This document shows, piece by piece, positions 8,240 to 15,784 of a stretch of 64,000 nt of DNA; positions within the stretch are counted from its first letter, which is position 1; each line of letters starts with the position of its first letter. Origin of the DNA: Streptococcus pluranimalium (GTDB lineage Bacteria > Bacillota > Bacilli > Lactobacillales > Streptococcaceae); contig NZ_CP025536.1 in assembly GCF_002953735.1 (NCBI RefSeq), positions 1,680,001-1,744,000 on the forward strand, written 5' to 3'. A program made the translations under genes and the position numbers. The notes beneath the pieces were generated by a model that saw only the letters and a program-made list of their open reading frames with translations, had not been told where the DNA came from and searched no databases.

Positions 8240-10516
8240 TTACCGCTTCAGAGAAGCTGTCAATTGTCTCATAAAATCTGTATTTACTCTACCTCTTCCC
8301 TGTGACTGTTGCAGTTGAGTTTTTTTAATAACTTTTTGCTCTTGTAATTGCTTAGAGACTGCTTGAGTAATTTGGTTATTTTCTTCATTTGGTTGTAATT
8401 TAGCATACAAGCGTTTCAACTCTGAAAAACCTTGGGCATTGGCTATCTTCATCTCTTTGATAGCTGATTCATCTGATAGTTTTTCCATCTGTTGATTTCT
8501 TGTGTTAATCTGATATTTCAATTGAAAAATAGAAATGTGCGTCTGAAGATCCTCAACATAAGCCTCTTTTGAGGTTGACAACCCTTCCAGAAGCGTAAGA
8601 ATACTATCATCTTGAAGTTGATTGACAAGCCCTATCTCTGATCTTAGTTGCCTAATAGGAAGCTGTATTGTCCCAGCAGTAGCTTTATTAATAGGTAAAG
8701 CAACACTATCCTCAAACTTACCTTTTAATCGCTGCTTCAGCAACTGCTCATCTTCAGATAACTTATAGTTAGGAGTAAGCTGTAATTGTATAGCTTGCAA
8801 TTCTTGAGTTATTGACTGTTTTTTGAAATCTACAAATGGTTGATCAGAAGCTAGTGGCTGTATCTGTTCTAATAGCTTTTGGCGAACCTGCAATTCCTTT
8901 TGGCTAGTTTCTAACATACTAAGTTTCAACGCATACCGAAAAGTTCCTAATTCACGACGTTCTTTCTCTGTTGGATTAGGGTTTAACTTAGCAGCTTCTA
9001 CCAAATCTTTTAACTCAATTGATGATAGTAAGGATAAATCTTTTAAGGTCAAAGTCTTCATCTGGATATTTTCTGTTAGCTGACTGACATCATAAACATA
9101 ATCCAACACAAATTCTGGCTGACCGATTCCATTGCCATGTTTATCATAAGATTCATAGACTGGCTTTATAATTTCAAGAGGCTGTTCTCCTGCTTTTTTC
9201 AAATAACCTAGTTTTTGCCAAGATTTGAGACTTTTTATGACACTCGCTTCTGGTAATTGTTCTAAGATTTTTTTCTGATTCACATCAGAAAAAGTCTCCA
9301 AATTTTTTTCCAGATGAACGTCTTGAATTTGAGGTGCTGCCTCTCTCAACGATCGTAAGATATTATTGGCCAAACGTTCTCTTAAATCCATTACACGACG
9401 TGCTAAATGATGTTCTAAATCATAACCTTTTGACTCAGCTAAGATCCGAATTGTTTTTCCATCAACCTTTCGGATTTTTTCATAAACTTGATTTTTTTCA
9501 GCTGAATAGACATCTTCATAAGTTTCTAGAAATCCCTTGGTCTCTTCTAGAAATTCTTGGTAGGCAGCACTTCCTTCATTCTGTAAGTACGAATCTAAAT
9601 AACGATCAAGAAAAAACTTACTCACAGCAAAATCTCTAGCATTAGAACCATAACGCCACTTCTTGTTGAGAGGCAAATGATTGTAGGCCTGTTCCAAAAA
9701 ATTTTTTTCAGCTGAAGAGATAATTTTATCTTCCTGATACACTGACGATATCAAGTTAGCCTTCAGGTTAGCTAAAATCTGTTCTTTTCTGATAAGGTTT
9801 GACCGTGTTTCTTCTTTCAGAAGTCCATGATAGATACCACTCTTAAATCGGTTGATTGTTTTCTGAGAAAAATTTCCTTTGTATTCCATCCGTCCACGTG
9901 GCTGATAGAAAATTTTTTCACGATTAGATTCAGCCTCAGATAAACCAAAGTGAATATGAACGTTATCAGTATTCAGATGGATATTCCCCCACCAAAAAGC
10001 AGAATCAGAAAGTCCTTCTTTTTGAATAAGTGTCGGCATCATGTCACGCATAACAGCTTTAATCACCTTTTGATCAACTTGACCAGTTGCAACATCATAT
10101 AAACCTTGTTCCGCCAAAAAAGCATTATCAAATGAAACAACTCCCTGCCAAAGTAAAGAACCATTTTGATAGGCTGTTTCTAATTGTTTTTTTAGCTCTC
10201 TTAACCGCTGCTTTTGAAGGTAGTCTGCTTCCTGAGTAAAGACCGCTGTCAACTCTTCTGACTGTTCTTCTGTTGCATAGGAACGGTTCATGTAATCTAT
10301 ATATTCTCTAAAATTCAACTGTGTTTCAGGCACAGATTTTTGAATACGATTCATCTCATCTTTAGTCAGCCCTTCTACCATTTGTTTGTTCGATTCTAAA
10401 AATAACTCTTCATCAATTTTAACGGCTTCATCACGATTAGTATAATCCACATACTGAGTATTAGCTTCTGTATATTGAAGCATAAACGTGATATTAGGAC
10501 TAGACAATACATTCAT
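8240..10516 (-). CDS. MobP2-like relaxase
   Basis: A 758-residue relaxase, the enzyme that nicks oriT and pilots the strand during conjugation. The N-terminal part carries the HUH-type metal-binding motif NVHIHF near residue 180, in the context HLNTDNVHIHFGLSEAE typical of the MobP2/MobP-related relaxases of Firmicute elements. The rest is helical and charged, with long Gln/Leu-rich stretches. ATG at 10516 is chosen, eight bases after GGAG; GTG at 10519 is also in frame. The small genes upstream are probable relaxosome partners, and the 38-residue gene ends only 20 bases before it. Confidence 0.9.
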   Translation of the reverse strand: MNVLSSPNITFMLQYTEANTQYVDYTNRDEAVKIDEELFLESNKQMVEGLTKDEMNRIQKSVPETQLNFREYIDYMNRSYATEEQSEELTAVFTQEADYLQKQRLRELKKQLETAYQNGSLLWQGVVSFDNAFLAEQGLYDVATGQVDQKVIKAVMRDMMPTLIQKEGLSDSAFWWGNIHLNTDNVHIHFGLSEAESNREKIFYQPRGRMEYKGNFSQKTINRFKSGIYHGLLKEETRSNLIRKEQILANLKANLISSVYQEDKIISSAEKNFLEQAYNHLPLNKKWRYGSNARDFAVSKFFLDRYLDSYLQNEGSAAYQEFLEETKGFLETYEDVYSAEKNQVYEKIRKVDGKTIRILAESKGYDLEHHLARRVMDLRERLANNILRSLREAAPQIQDVHLEKNLETFSDVNQKKILEQLPEASVIKSLKSWQKLGYLKKAGEQPLEIIKPVYESYDKHGNGIGQPEFVLDYVYDVSQLTENIQMKTLTLKDLSLLSSIELKDLVEAAKLNPNPTEKERRELGTFRYALKLSMLETSQKELQVRQKLLEQIQPLASDQPFVDFKKQSITQELQAIQLQLTPNYKLSEDEQLLKQRLKGKFEDSVALPINKATAGTIQLPIRQLRSEIGLVNQLQDDSILTLLEGLSTSKEAYVEDLQTHISIFQLKYQINTRNQQMEKLSDESAIKEMKIANAQGFSELKRLYAKLQPNEENNQITQAVSKQLQEQKVIKKTQLQQSQGRGRVNTDFMRQLTASLKR

Positions 10517-10536
10517 CACTTATGCTCCTCTCTTAA

Positions 10537-10653
10537 TCAAAATAAGCCATCTCTTATTAATTTCAAGTGAGCAATATGAGTAGGTAACCCTGATTGCTTC
10601 ACTACTTCATGAAAGTCCCCTGTTTCTAAATATATATCAATAATGTCTGTCAT
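10537..10653 (-). CDS. Tiny HTH-like protein, 38 aa
   Basis: A 38-codon ORF starting at ATG 10653, six bases after GGAG, and ten bases past the stop of the upstream relaxosome gene. Its sequence begins MTDIIDIYLETGDFHEVV and continues into an amphipathic segment that reads like a helix-turn-helix. The position between the accessory protein and the relaxase makes a role in transfer plausible. No family assigned. Confidence 0.7.
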   Translation of the reverse strand: MTDIIDIYLETGDFHEVVKQSGLPTHIAHLKLIRDGLF

Positions 10654-10663
10654 TTACTGCTCC

Positions 10664-11119
10664 TCAATACGAGTGTTTAATTGTCTGTCCTCGACTAACA
10701 TCTTCTTTTATAATGTCATCAATACGTGCTATGAGTTCATTTTGTTTAGGATCAAAATGAGAATAAATAGACTCTAAATCTTGAATATCAAAGTTACTTC
10801 CTTTTGTGATAGTATGGAAATTAGTTAATTCCAAATAAAGTAACTGATCCATCTGGCGACGAATTGACTTTAATAGTTTTTGTTCATCTGAATGAGTCAA
10901 ATTTTTTTCCAGACGAGAGATTCGCTGAGAAAATGATTGCTTCTCTCCTGTTTCTAAAAATAGTTTATGGAAGGCATGAATCACTTTAACAACAGTGGCT
11001 GAATTACTAGGGTTTTGTCGATTCGGGCTACCTCCTATTTCCTCTTCAAAGTAATTTTGTATTTCCATAAACTTTTGTAGTGTCTCTTCGTTAAAATAGA
11101 CGTTGATTCTTTTAGTCAT
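10664..11119 (-). CDS. Relaxosome accessory / RHH-like DNA-binding protein
   Basis: A 151-residue protein beginning MTKRINVYFNEETLQKF, which reads as the beta-strand and first helix of a ribbon-helix-helix fold, followed by charged helices. MobC-like accessory proteins of relaxosomes have this build and lie directly upstream of the relaxase, as here. The stop codon overlaps the ribosome site of the 38-residue gene. The functional assignment is from position and N-terminal fold only. Confidence 0.65.
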   Translation of the reverse strand: MTKRINVYFNEETLQKFMEIQNYFEEEIGGSPNRQNPSNSATVVKVIHAFHKLFLETGEKQSFSQRISRLEKNLTHSDEQKLLKSIRRQMDQLLYLELTNFHTITKGSNFDIQDLESIYSHFDPKQNELIARIDDIIKEDVSRGQTIKHSY

Positions 11120-11131
11120 TGCTTCTCCTTA

Positions 11132-11920
11132 CTATAATTTTTTGGAAGTTCCTGTCAGGTAGTCAATATCATATCCTGGTTGAACATTAAAGATATAAAT
11201 ATCAAACGATACCTTATCATCTTCTACACTCTGTGCTTCCATACGAATACCACGAGCAACTAATTCTACATTTTTGAATAGTGGCGTTACCCGATATCGA
11301 ACATGATGACCTGTTTTCTTAATATAGTTTGCGACCATATTTTCATAATAGACCATAGATGATTTTTCATCATCAAAGTTTGCATTAAGAGCACGTGTTC
11401 CTGTAAATAGATTTTTCACATTGATATTCTCACCAGTTAATTGAAAACCAATCAGATGAGAACGATTATACAAATAATCTTGTTTACCATTAAACTTGAT
11501 TTTTTTATTTTTCCAGCCAGTTGGTTTTACCGACGAAATATCTTCACGTTCATTTTTGGGCATCAACTCTTGGCCCAACATTGCTTCAACAACCCCAACA
11601 CGATTTAAAAAATCTAGGTTGCTATATTTTTCCCATGAACCATTTTCTAGGCTCAACTCTTCAGATGTAAATTGAGCTTTATCATTCACAACTATCACTT
11701 GATGTTGACCATCAAAGACTTTTGCTTTCAACTCTTCATTTTGTGTTTGATGAGCAGAACCTAAATTACTATTTTTTTCTTCAGGAGAATCAGAAATATT
11801 TAATTGAGTAGCCAGATCATTTTGAGTTAAGACACTTTTTAAAGATTGAAAATTTTGTGGCTGTACGATAAATATAGCAATAAATAAAATACTGACTAAT
11901 AGGAATTTATTCTTTTTCAT
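11132..11920 (-). CDS. DNA/RNA non-specific endonuclease, exported
   Basis: A 262-residue protein with an uncleaved-looking N-terminal hydrophobic segment (KFLLVSILFIAIFIVQP), a linker, and a beta-beta-alpha-Me nuclease domain. The motif NRSHLIGFQLTGE near residue 153 corresponds to the catalytic DRGH block of pneumococcal EndA and related nucleases, with the histidine conserved and Asp-Arg-Gly replaced by Asn-Arg-Ser. It should act outside the membrane. Its ATG overlaps the upstream stop (ATGA), so it is part of the mobilisation operon. It may degrade competing DNA, help cell-surface penetration, or serve as a virulence nuclease. Confidence 0.85.
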   Translation of the reverse strand: MKKNKFLLVSILFIAIFIVQPQNFQSLKSVLTQNDLATQLNISDSPEEKNSNLGSAHQTQNEELKAKVFDGQHQVIVVNDKAQFTSEELSLENGSWEKYSNLDFLNRVGVVEAMLGQELMPKNEREDISSVKPTGWKNKKIKFNGKQDYLYNRSHLIGFQLTGENINVKNLFTGTRALNANFDDEKSSMVYYENMVANYIKKTGHHVRYRVTPLFKNVELVARGIRMEAQSVEDDKVSFDIYIFNVQPGYDIDYLTGTSKKL

Positions 11921-12267
11921 CAACGACCTCCTACTTCTCTTTCAGATTCAAGCGCATCAACATCATCCATAAATTGTAACCAATCCGTTGTTAACTCTTC
12001 AACAATATCTTGCTTGGCACTGTAAGCTAATAACTTGATTTCATTTTTTAGTAACAGTTCCAATATCTGTGACTGTTGTTTTTTAATATCTGCCAGAGTT
12101 TCCGCAAACTTATTATCGTACAAATCCAATCCATCATTTTCAACAATTCGCTGCAGTTGAGCAAGCATGAATTCATTAAAAGACGGATACTCATATTCTT
12201 CCGAAATCATATGTAACTGCGTAAATACTTTTTCAGGAACATTACGGATAATAAATTTTTTAGTCAC
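11920..12267 (-). CDS. Small RHH-like protein of the mob operon
   Basis: A 115-residue protein. The start is GTG at 12267 behind GAGGTGG; this overlaps the end of the upstream gene by eight bases, so translation is coupled. The N-terminal portion (KKFIIRNVPEKVFTQLH) looks like a ribbon-helix-helix DNA-binding domain and the rest is helical. It is similar in build to the upstream 105-residue protein, which suggests a pair of paralogous relaxosome or partition-type proteins. Confidence 0.7.
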   Translation of the reverse strand: MTKKFIIRNVPEKVFTQLHMISEEYEYPSFNEFMLAQLQRIVENDGLDLYDNKFAETLADIKKQQSQILELLLKNEIKLLAYSAKQDIVEELTTDWLQFMDDVDALESEREVGGR

Positions 12268-12577
12268 TACTTTCCACCTCACCCTCATACTCCAGCCATC
12301 TTGAAATATGATCAGCATAACGGTCTATTTTTATTTCAAAATCAGATAGTATTTCTGTCTGTTTTTGAGTCAAAAGTAAAACATGCTCTGATGTCAGATT
12401 CATATTTTCTAGATACGCAAGATAGTTTGATTCAACCAAATTGAACTGTTCCTTTTCAATTTTTTCACGGCACATAGCCACTAAAAATTCATTAAATGAT
12501 TTTCCTTTTATCTCTTTCGCAAGTGCCTTTAAATAATCTCCTTCTTGAGTAGATAATCCTCTAATTAAAATATCCAT
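12260..12577 (-). CDS. Small RHH-like protein, first gene of the mob operon
   Basis: A 105-residue protein with start ATG 12577 behind a perfect AGGAGG seven bases away. The N-terminus (MDILIRGLSTQEGDYLKALA) followed by KGKSFNEFLVAM has the strand-helix-helix pattern of Arc/MetJ-type DNA-binding proteins. It is the first gene after the hairpin-rich non-coding stretch at 12,580-12,985 and so is the obvious candidate to bind it. Confidence 0.7.
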   Translation of the reverse strand: MDILIRGLSTQEGDYLKALAKEIKGKSFNEFLVAMCREKIEKEQFNLVESNYLAYLENMNLTSEHVLLLTQKQTEILSDFEIKIDRYADHISRWLEYEGEVESSD

Positions 12578-12690
12578 ATTACCTCCTTTTAATAATAGTG
12601 AGTAATTAAAAAATGGGCCACTTCTTTTTTCTTTTAACGAGGCAAAAGCTAAAAGAAGCAAAAAAGAAAACCTCAACCTCGCAACGTCAC

Positions 12691-12837
12691 GAACCAAAAT
12701 GGTTCTACTTTTGCGGTTTTTCCACACACAAACACACACTATGACGGCTAATGCCTTTTGGAGTGTTTCATGCTAAAAAAGAGCATAAGGGAAACTGATA
12801 TCACGTTCCGTGATATGTTGATAGTATCAACGTTTCC
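12691..12837. other. Candidate oriT: cluster of inverted repeats
   Basis: Non-coding region with several exact inverted repeats. GAACCA-AAA-TGGTTC lies at 12691-12705, and ATGCT-7-AGCAT at 12770-12786. A composite structure spans 12790-12837: outer arms GGAAAC/GTTTCC enclose two adjacent perfect hairpins, ATATCACG-TTC-CGTGATAT (12798-12816) and GTTGATA-G-TATCAAC (12817-12831). The flanks contain many CACACA tracts. The relaxosome genes begin just downstream on the minus strand, which fits an origin of transfer or a single-strand replication origin. No nic site could be assigned. Confidence 0.55.
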
Positions 12838-12984
12838 AATGATAACAATTTTCTCGGCTACGCCTACTTACACACACATAGGTTACACACAATCCACACA
12901 CTTAGGTACAGCATTATAGCCACAAACACACACAATGTCTAACTGATAAATTAAGATACTTTTTCAGCTGGAAAGAGAGAATTT

Positions 12985-13260
12985 TTAACTGTTTTGTCCT
13001 TCTTCTTCTCGTTCTTTTTTAGCAGCCTCACGTCTTAATTTTTCCTCTTCTTTGATAATTAAAAGTTCTGTTTTTAAGTTATCTAGGATTGTTTCATAAG
13101 ACTGATTTTTGTCCTTTTTCAATTGAATTTGAACGTAAATTTTACCAATTTTCTTTTGAAGATTTTCTTCAGCAAGTTTTCGTTCATTTTCTAAAGAAGC
13201 AACTTTTTTCTTTGCCTCTTCTAATTCCAAATCAATTTTTGTAAGATCTTTTTTTGCCAT
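12985..13260 (-). CDS. Coiled-coil protein, DUF3847-like
   Basis: A 91-residue, highly charged, almost wholly helical protein with heptad-like Leu/Ile spacing. It resembles the small DUF3847 proteins common in Firmicute mobile elements. The start is ATG at 13260 behind AGGAGG. It is the first gene after promoter block copy 3 and upstream of the candidate oriT. The role is unknown. Confidence 0.7.
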   Translation of the reverse strand: MAKKDLTKIDLELEEAKKKVASLENERKLAEENLQKKIGKIYVQIQLKKDKNQSYETILDNLKTELLIIKEEEKLRREAAKKEREEEGQNS

Positions 13261-13288
13261 AAAATAGCCTCCTTTTTGTAATAAATTT

Positions 13289-13325
13289 AGTATAAGAGAT
13301 AACAACAATTCCTGCGTTAAGGGAA
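13289..13325 (-). promoter_or_regulatory. Element promoter block, copy 3
   Basis: Arms TTCC (13309-13312) and GGAA (13322-13325) flank TGCGTTAAG, one base different from the centre of the other two copies. The likely -10 box, minus-strand TATACT, lies at 13289-13294, again 13 bases from the extended repeat. Like the other copies it follows directly after a terminator. Confidence 0.65.
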
Positions 13326-13345
13326 CAAATCATTAGCAAAAGAAA

Positions 13346-13372
13346 ACTCCCTAATCTATATAATCAGGGAGT
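13346..13372 (-). terminator. Terminator after the membrane protein gene
   Basis: A seven-base stem, ACTCCCT / AGGGAGT, followed on the minus strand by TTTTCTTTTG. It lies just after the stop at 13380 and before promoter block copy 3. Confidence 0.65.
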
Positions 13373-13379
13373 AATAGTG

Positions 13380-14222
13380 TTAGTGTTTCGCACTCAAATG
13401 ACCTTCTGCTTGTTTGGTAAAAGCTGACTTTCGGCTGAGTCTAAACTGTATTAAACGATGGTGAAAATCGAATTTACCTTCATAATCTCCGAAAGGATGG
13501 ACAGTAAAAGTAGGGAAATAAATAGTATCATAATCTACAAAAGTCCGTTTATTTTCTTCTCCAAATGGAGTAACCTCATGGTGTATAGCTGTTATTATTT
13601 CTCTGTTTAAATAGCTCAGTTCAACACATTCTTGATAAGGTAATTTGATTGCATTTTGATTGATAATCGTCATTCGTTTGTTTTCATCTTCTTCATCAGC
13701 ATCTACGTATATATTAGATGACGGAGGAAAATCATCTGTTAATTTTCGGATACCTAGATAATCTTTATTAATGACATTTTTAAAAAGAAAAGATCTAAAT
13801 AATCTGGGTTGAACTAACATTACAATACCAGCAATAACTCCGCTAATGCACCATAATGAAAAAAGACGATTAACCATAGCTTCTGTCAAAATATTTTCGT
13901 TAATATAACTGTTGCCAGCTAAAAAAGATAAGTACATTAATCCTATCAGAAGAGCTAATCTCATCTTTTTTAATCTACTTGACAATACTACTTGAATAGT
14001 ATCAATAACAATCTTGACAATAACTATAAATTCTAAAACTCTCAACGTAAAAAATTGAATATCTTGTGGCATATAATAAGTCAACATACCTAAAAAGATA
14101 GCTGATAAAACATAAAACTGACTTGTAGAGATAAAGATAATGAGACGGTTTATGCCACAAATTAATGAGAGCTTGATACCATTTTTATTTAGCTTTTTCC
14201 ATTTTTGAATATATTTTTTCAT
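13380..14222 (-). CDS. Polytopic membrane protein of unknown function
   Basis: A 280-residue protein with about four predicted membrane segments in the first 140 residues (for example FYVLSAIFLGMLTYYM and LFSLWCISGVIAGIVML) and a hydrophilic C-terminal half, probably cytoplasmic. I recognise no family. It is followed by a terminator, so it ends a transcription unit that may include the 124- and 334-residue genes upstream. A role in the transfer machinery is possible but unsupported by motifs. Confidence 0.7.
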   Translation of the reverse strand: MKKYIQKWKKLNKNGIKLSLICGINRLIIFISTSQFYVLSAIFLGMLTYYMPQDIQFFTLRVLEFIVIVKIVIDTIQVVLSSRLKKMRLALLIGLMYLSFLAGNSYINENILTEAMVNRLFSLWCISGVIAGIVMLVQPRLFRSFLFKNVINKDYLGIRKLTDDFPPSSNIYVDADEEDENKRMTIINQNAIKLPYQECVELSYLNREIITAIHHEVTPFGEENKRTFVDYDTIYFPTFTVHPFGDYEGKFDFHHRLIQFRLSRKSAFTKQAEGHLSAKH

Positions 14223-14310
14223 TTGTTAAAGTATCTTTCTTTTGATTAAGTTATATTTCCAGAATAATTTTCTGAAGAAAATTTGATAAATGGGACAATT
14301 CTATCTTACA

Positions 14311-14685
14311 TCAGTTATGCTCCAACTTATTTCCTGCAAAAGAAGTGATAACATCTCGAATTTTAATAAAATTATTCCAGAGTTCCCCATCAAATTCTTT
14401 TAAATCTATTTGGTAGATATGAGAATGAGTTTGTGGAATATTTATTTTTATTGTTAATATAAATGATTGATCATCGATAGAAATTTGGTCAATACTTTGG
14501 TACATACAAAAAAACATTTTATTTCTAAAACTTGGACGACCCCTATAGGTTATTCCATGTTCATCAATGTCTAGGATAATCCATTTTTGTTTTTTTAAAA
14601 TACCTTTTGTACTTGTAAATACAATACGATGTTTTCTAAGTGTTTGCTGTTCTTTGGTTGCAAGTTTAGTATATGTTTTTTGCAT
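14311..14685 (-). CDS. Hypothetical protein, PH-like fold possible
   Basis: A 124-residue basic N-terminal stretch followed by alternating beta-strand pattern and a C-terminal helix, somewhat like small bacterial PH-domain proteins, but with no diagnostic motif. Start ATG 14685 has a good AGGAGG ribosome site. It lies between two membrane-protein genes on the same strand. Confidence 0.65.
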   Translation of the reverse strand: MQKTYTKLATKEQQTLRKHRIVFTSTKGILKKQKWIILDIDEHGITYRGRPSFRNKMFFCMYQSIDQISIDDQSFILTIKINIPQTHSHIYQIDLKEFDGELWNNFIKIRDVITSFAGNKLEHN

Positions 14686-14701
14686 GATTCTATCCTCCTA
14701 A

Positions 14702-15706
14702 TTACTTCATTTTTACGGTTTGAATTGGATTTGAAAATTCAAAAGTTCCAGTTTTTACAGCAACTTCTTTCTTCTTCAAACTCTCAATCTTCACTTGTAC
14801 TTTTTCAATATTCTGAGTAGCTATTTCAATAGACCTATTCTTAGTTTCCATATTACTTTCAATCGTTGCAATATCCTTTTGATTAGATTCCAAGTCATCA
14901 CCTGATAGATAACCTGCCTCTTTAAGTAATCCATTTTTCCGAGACTCATCATCCTCAATAGAGTCTTTTAATTGCTTAATAGAGTTATTCAATTTTTCAA
15001 TCTGTCCACTTTGGAAAGTCTTCTCTGCTCTAATTTCTGATAAAGCAAATTCTTCACGAGTGACACTTTTAATTTTCTCTTTTTTCAGTTTACTATTTTG
15101 AGTAGTTACATAAAATTGAACAATATTAGCACCACTATTCTCTTTTGTTTTAACGGGAGTTTCTTGTTCATCTGAAGGACTGGAAATATCGACATCAATT
15201 GAACTAGTCGCAACAGTCTCATTAGTAATATCAATCGCATAAGCTCCAAAATGTTCTGGAACATTTCGAATAATGACAGAAATTTTATTATCTACAATTG
15301 GCACGATTTCCATTGTTGTATCAGTTGTCTTATTCTGTGCGTATAGATTCCATTTAAGACGTTTAGTATCGATGCCACGATCCACTGGAGATGTTGAATC
15401 TTTTGTCTCAAATTGAAGAACAATAATGCCTGTTTCAGGAGAATAACCTTGACTAGATAGCCTAATTTCTCCTGTTCCATTCTCAAATGTTCTCTTTGTT
15501 TTGAGCTGTTCATCAGTGTAAGTCTGTCTTTGTGGAGAGTAAATCGCCCCTAGTAACAAACCAATCCAAGCTGCAAATAGCAATGAAAAAATAACTAACT
15601 TACGTTTAATCACATTGTTTTGAAACCAACGTTGAGTTGCTATAAATGGTTTAGCAAGTGGACTGAATTTTATGGTTTTAGTCCACCGTTTAATCGTATC
15701 TATCAT
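14702..15706 (-). CDS. Single-pass membrane protein with extracellular coiled coil
   Basis: A 334-residue protein. A basic N-terminal tail is followed by one membrane segment (LVIFSLLFAAWIGLLLGAI, about residues 38-56). An extracytoplasmic beta-rich domain comes next, then from about residue 205 a long Lys/Glu-rich coiled coil. The start chosen is ATG 15706, ten bases past AGGA; GTG 15715 is too close to the ribosome site. The arrangement would suit a cell-surface or transfer-channel accessory protein. No family recognised. Confidence 0.7.
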   Translation of the reverse strand: MIDTIKRWTKTIKFSPLAKPFIATQRWFQNNVIKRKLVIFSLLFAAWIGLLLGAIYSPQRQTYTDEQLKTKRTFENGTGEIRLSSQGYSPETGIIVLQFETKDSTSPVDRGIDTKRLKWNLYAQNKTTDTTMEIVPIVDNKISVIIRNVPEHFGAYAIDITNETVATSSIDVDISSPSDEQETPVKTKENSGANIVQFYVTTQNSKLKKEKIKSVTREEFALSEIRAEKTFQSGQIEKLNNSIKQLKDSIEDDESRKNGLLKEAGYLSGDDLESNQKDIATIESNMETKNRSIEIATQNIEKVQVKIESLKKKEVAVKTGTFEFSNPIQTVKMK

Positions 15707-15752
15707 AAGTGACACGTCCTTTCTAATTTGAGATAATAAGTGTTAAAATAAA

Positions 15753-15766
15753 GATAATAAATTATC
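15753..15766. promoter_or_regulatory. Small palindrome in the 15785 promoter
   Basis: GATAAT-AA-ATTATC lies 19 bases before the start of the only plus-strand gene in the element and overlaps the place where its -10 box would lie (TTGAGA at 15728-15733, then GATAAT 19 bases on). It could be an operator. Confidence 0.4.
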
Positions 15767-15784
15767 ATTGAGAGGTATAAATTT

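Noticed and set aside
12600-12960. CACACA tracts as CRISPR or iteron array
   Set aside because: The units are short, irregular and without unique spacers; they are noted only as part of the oriT candidate. No CRISPR array was seen anywhere in the window.
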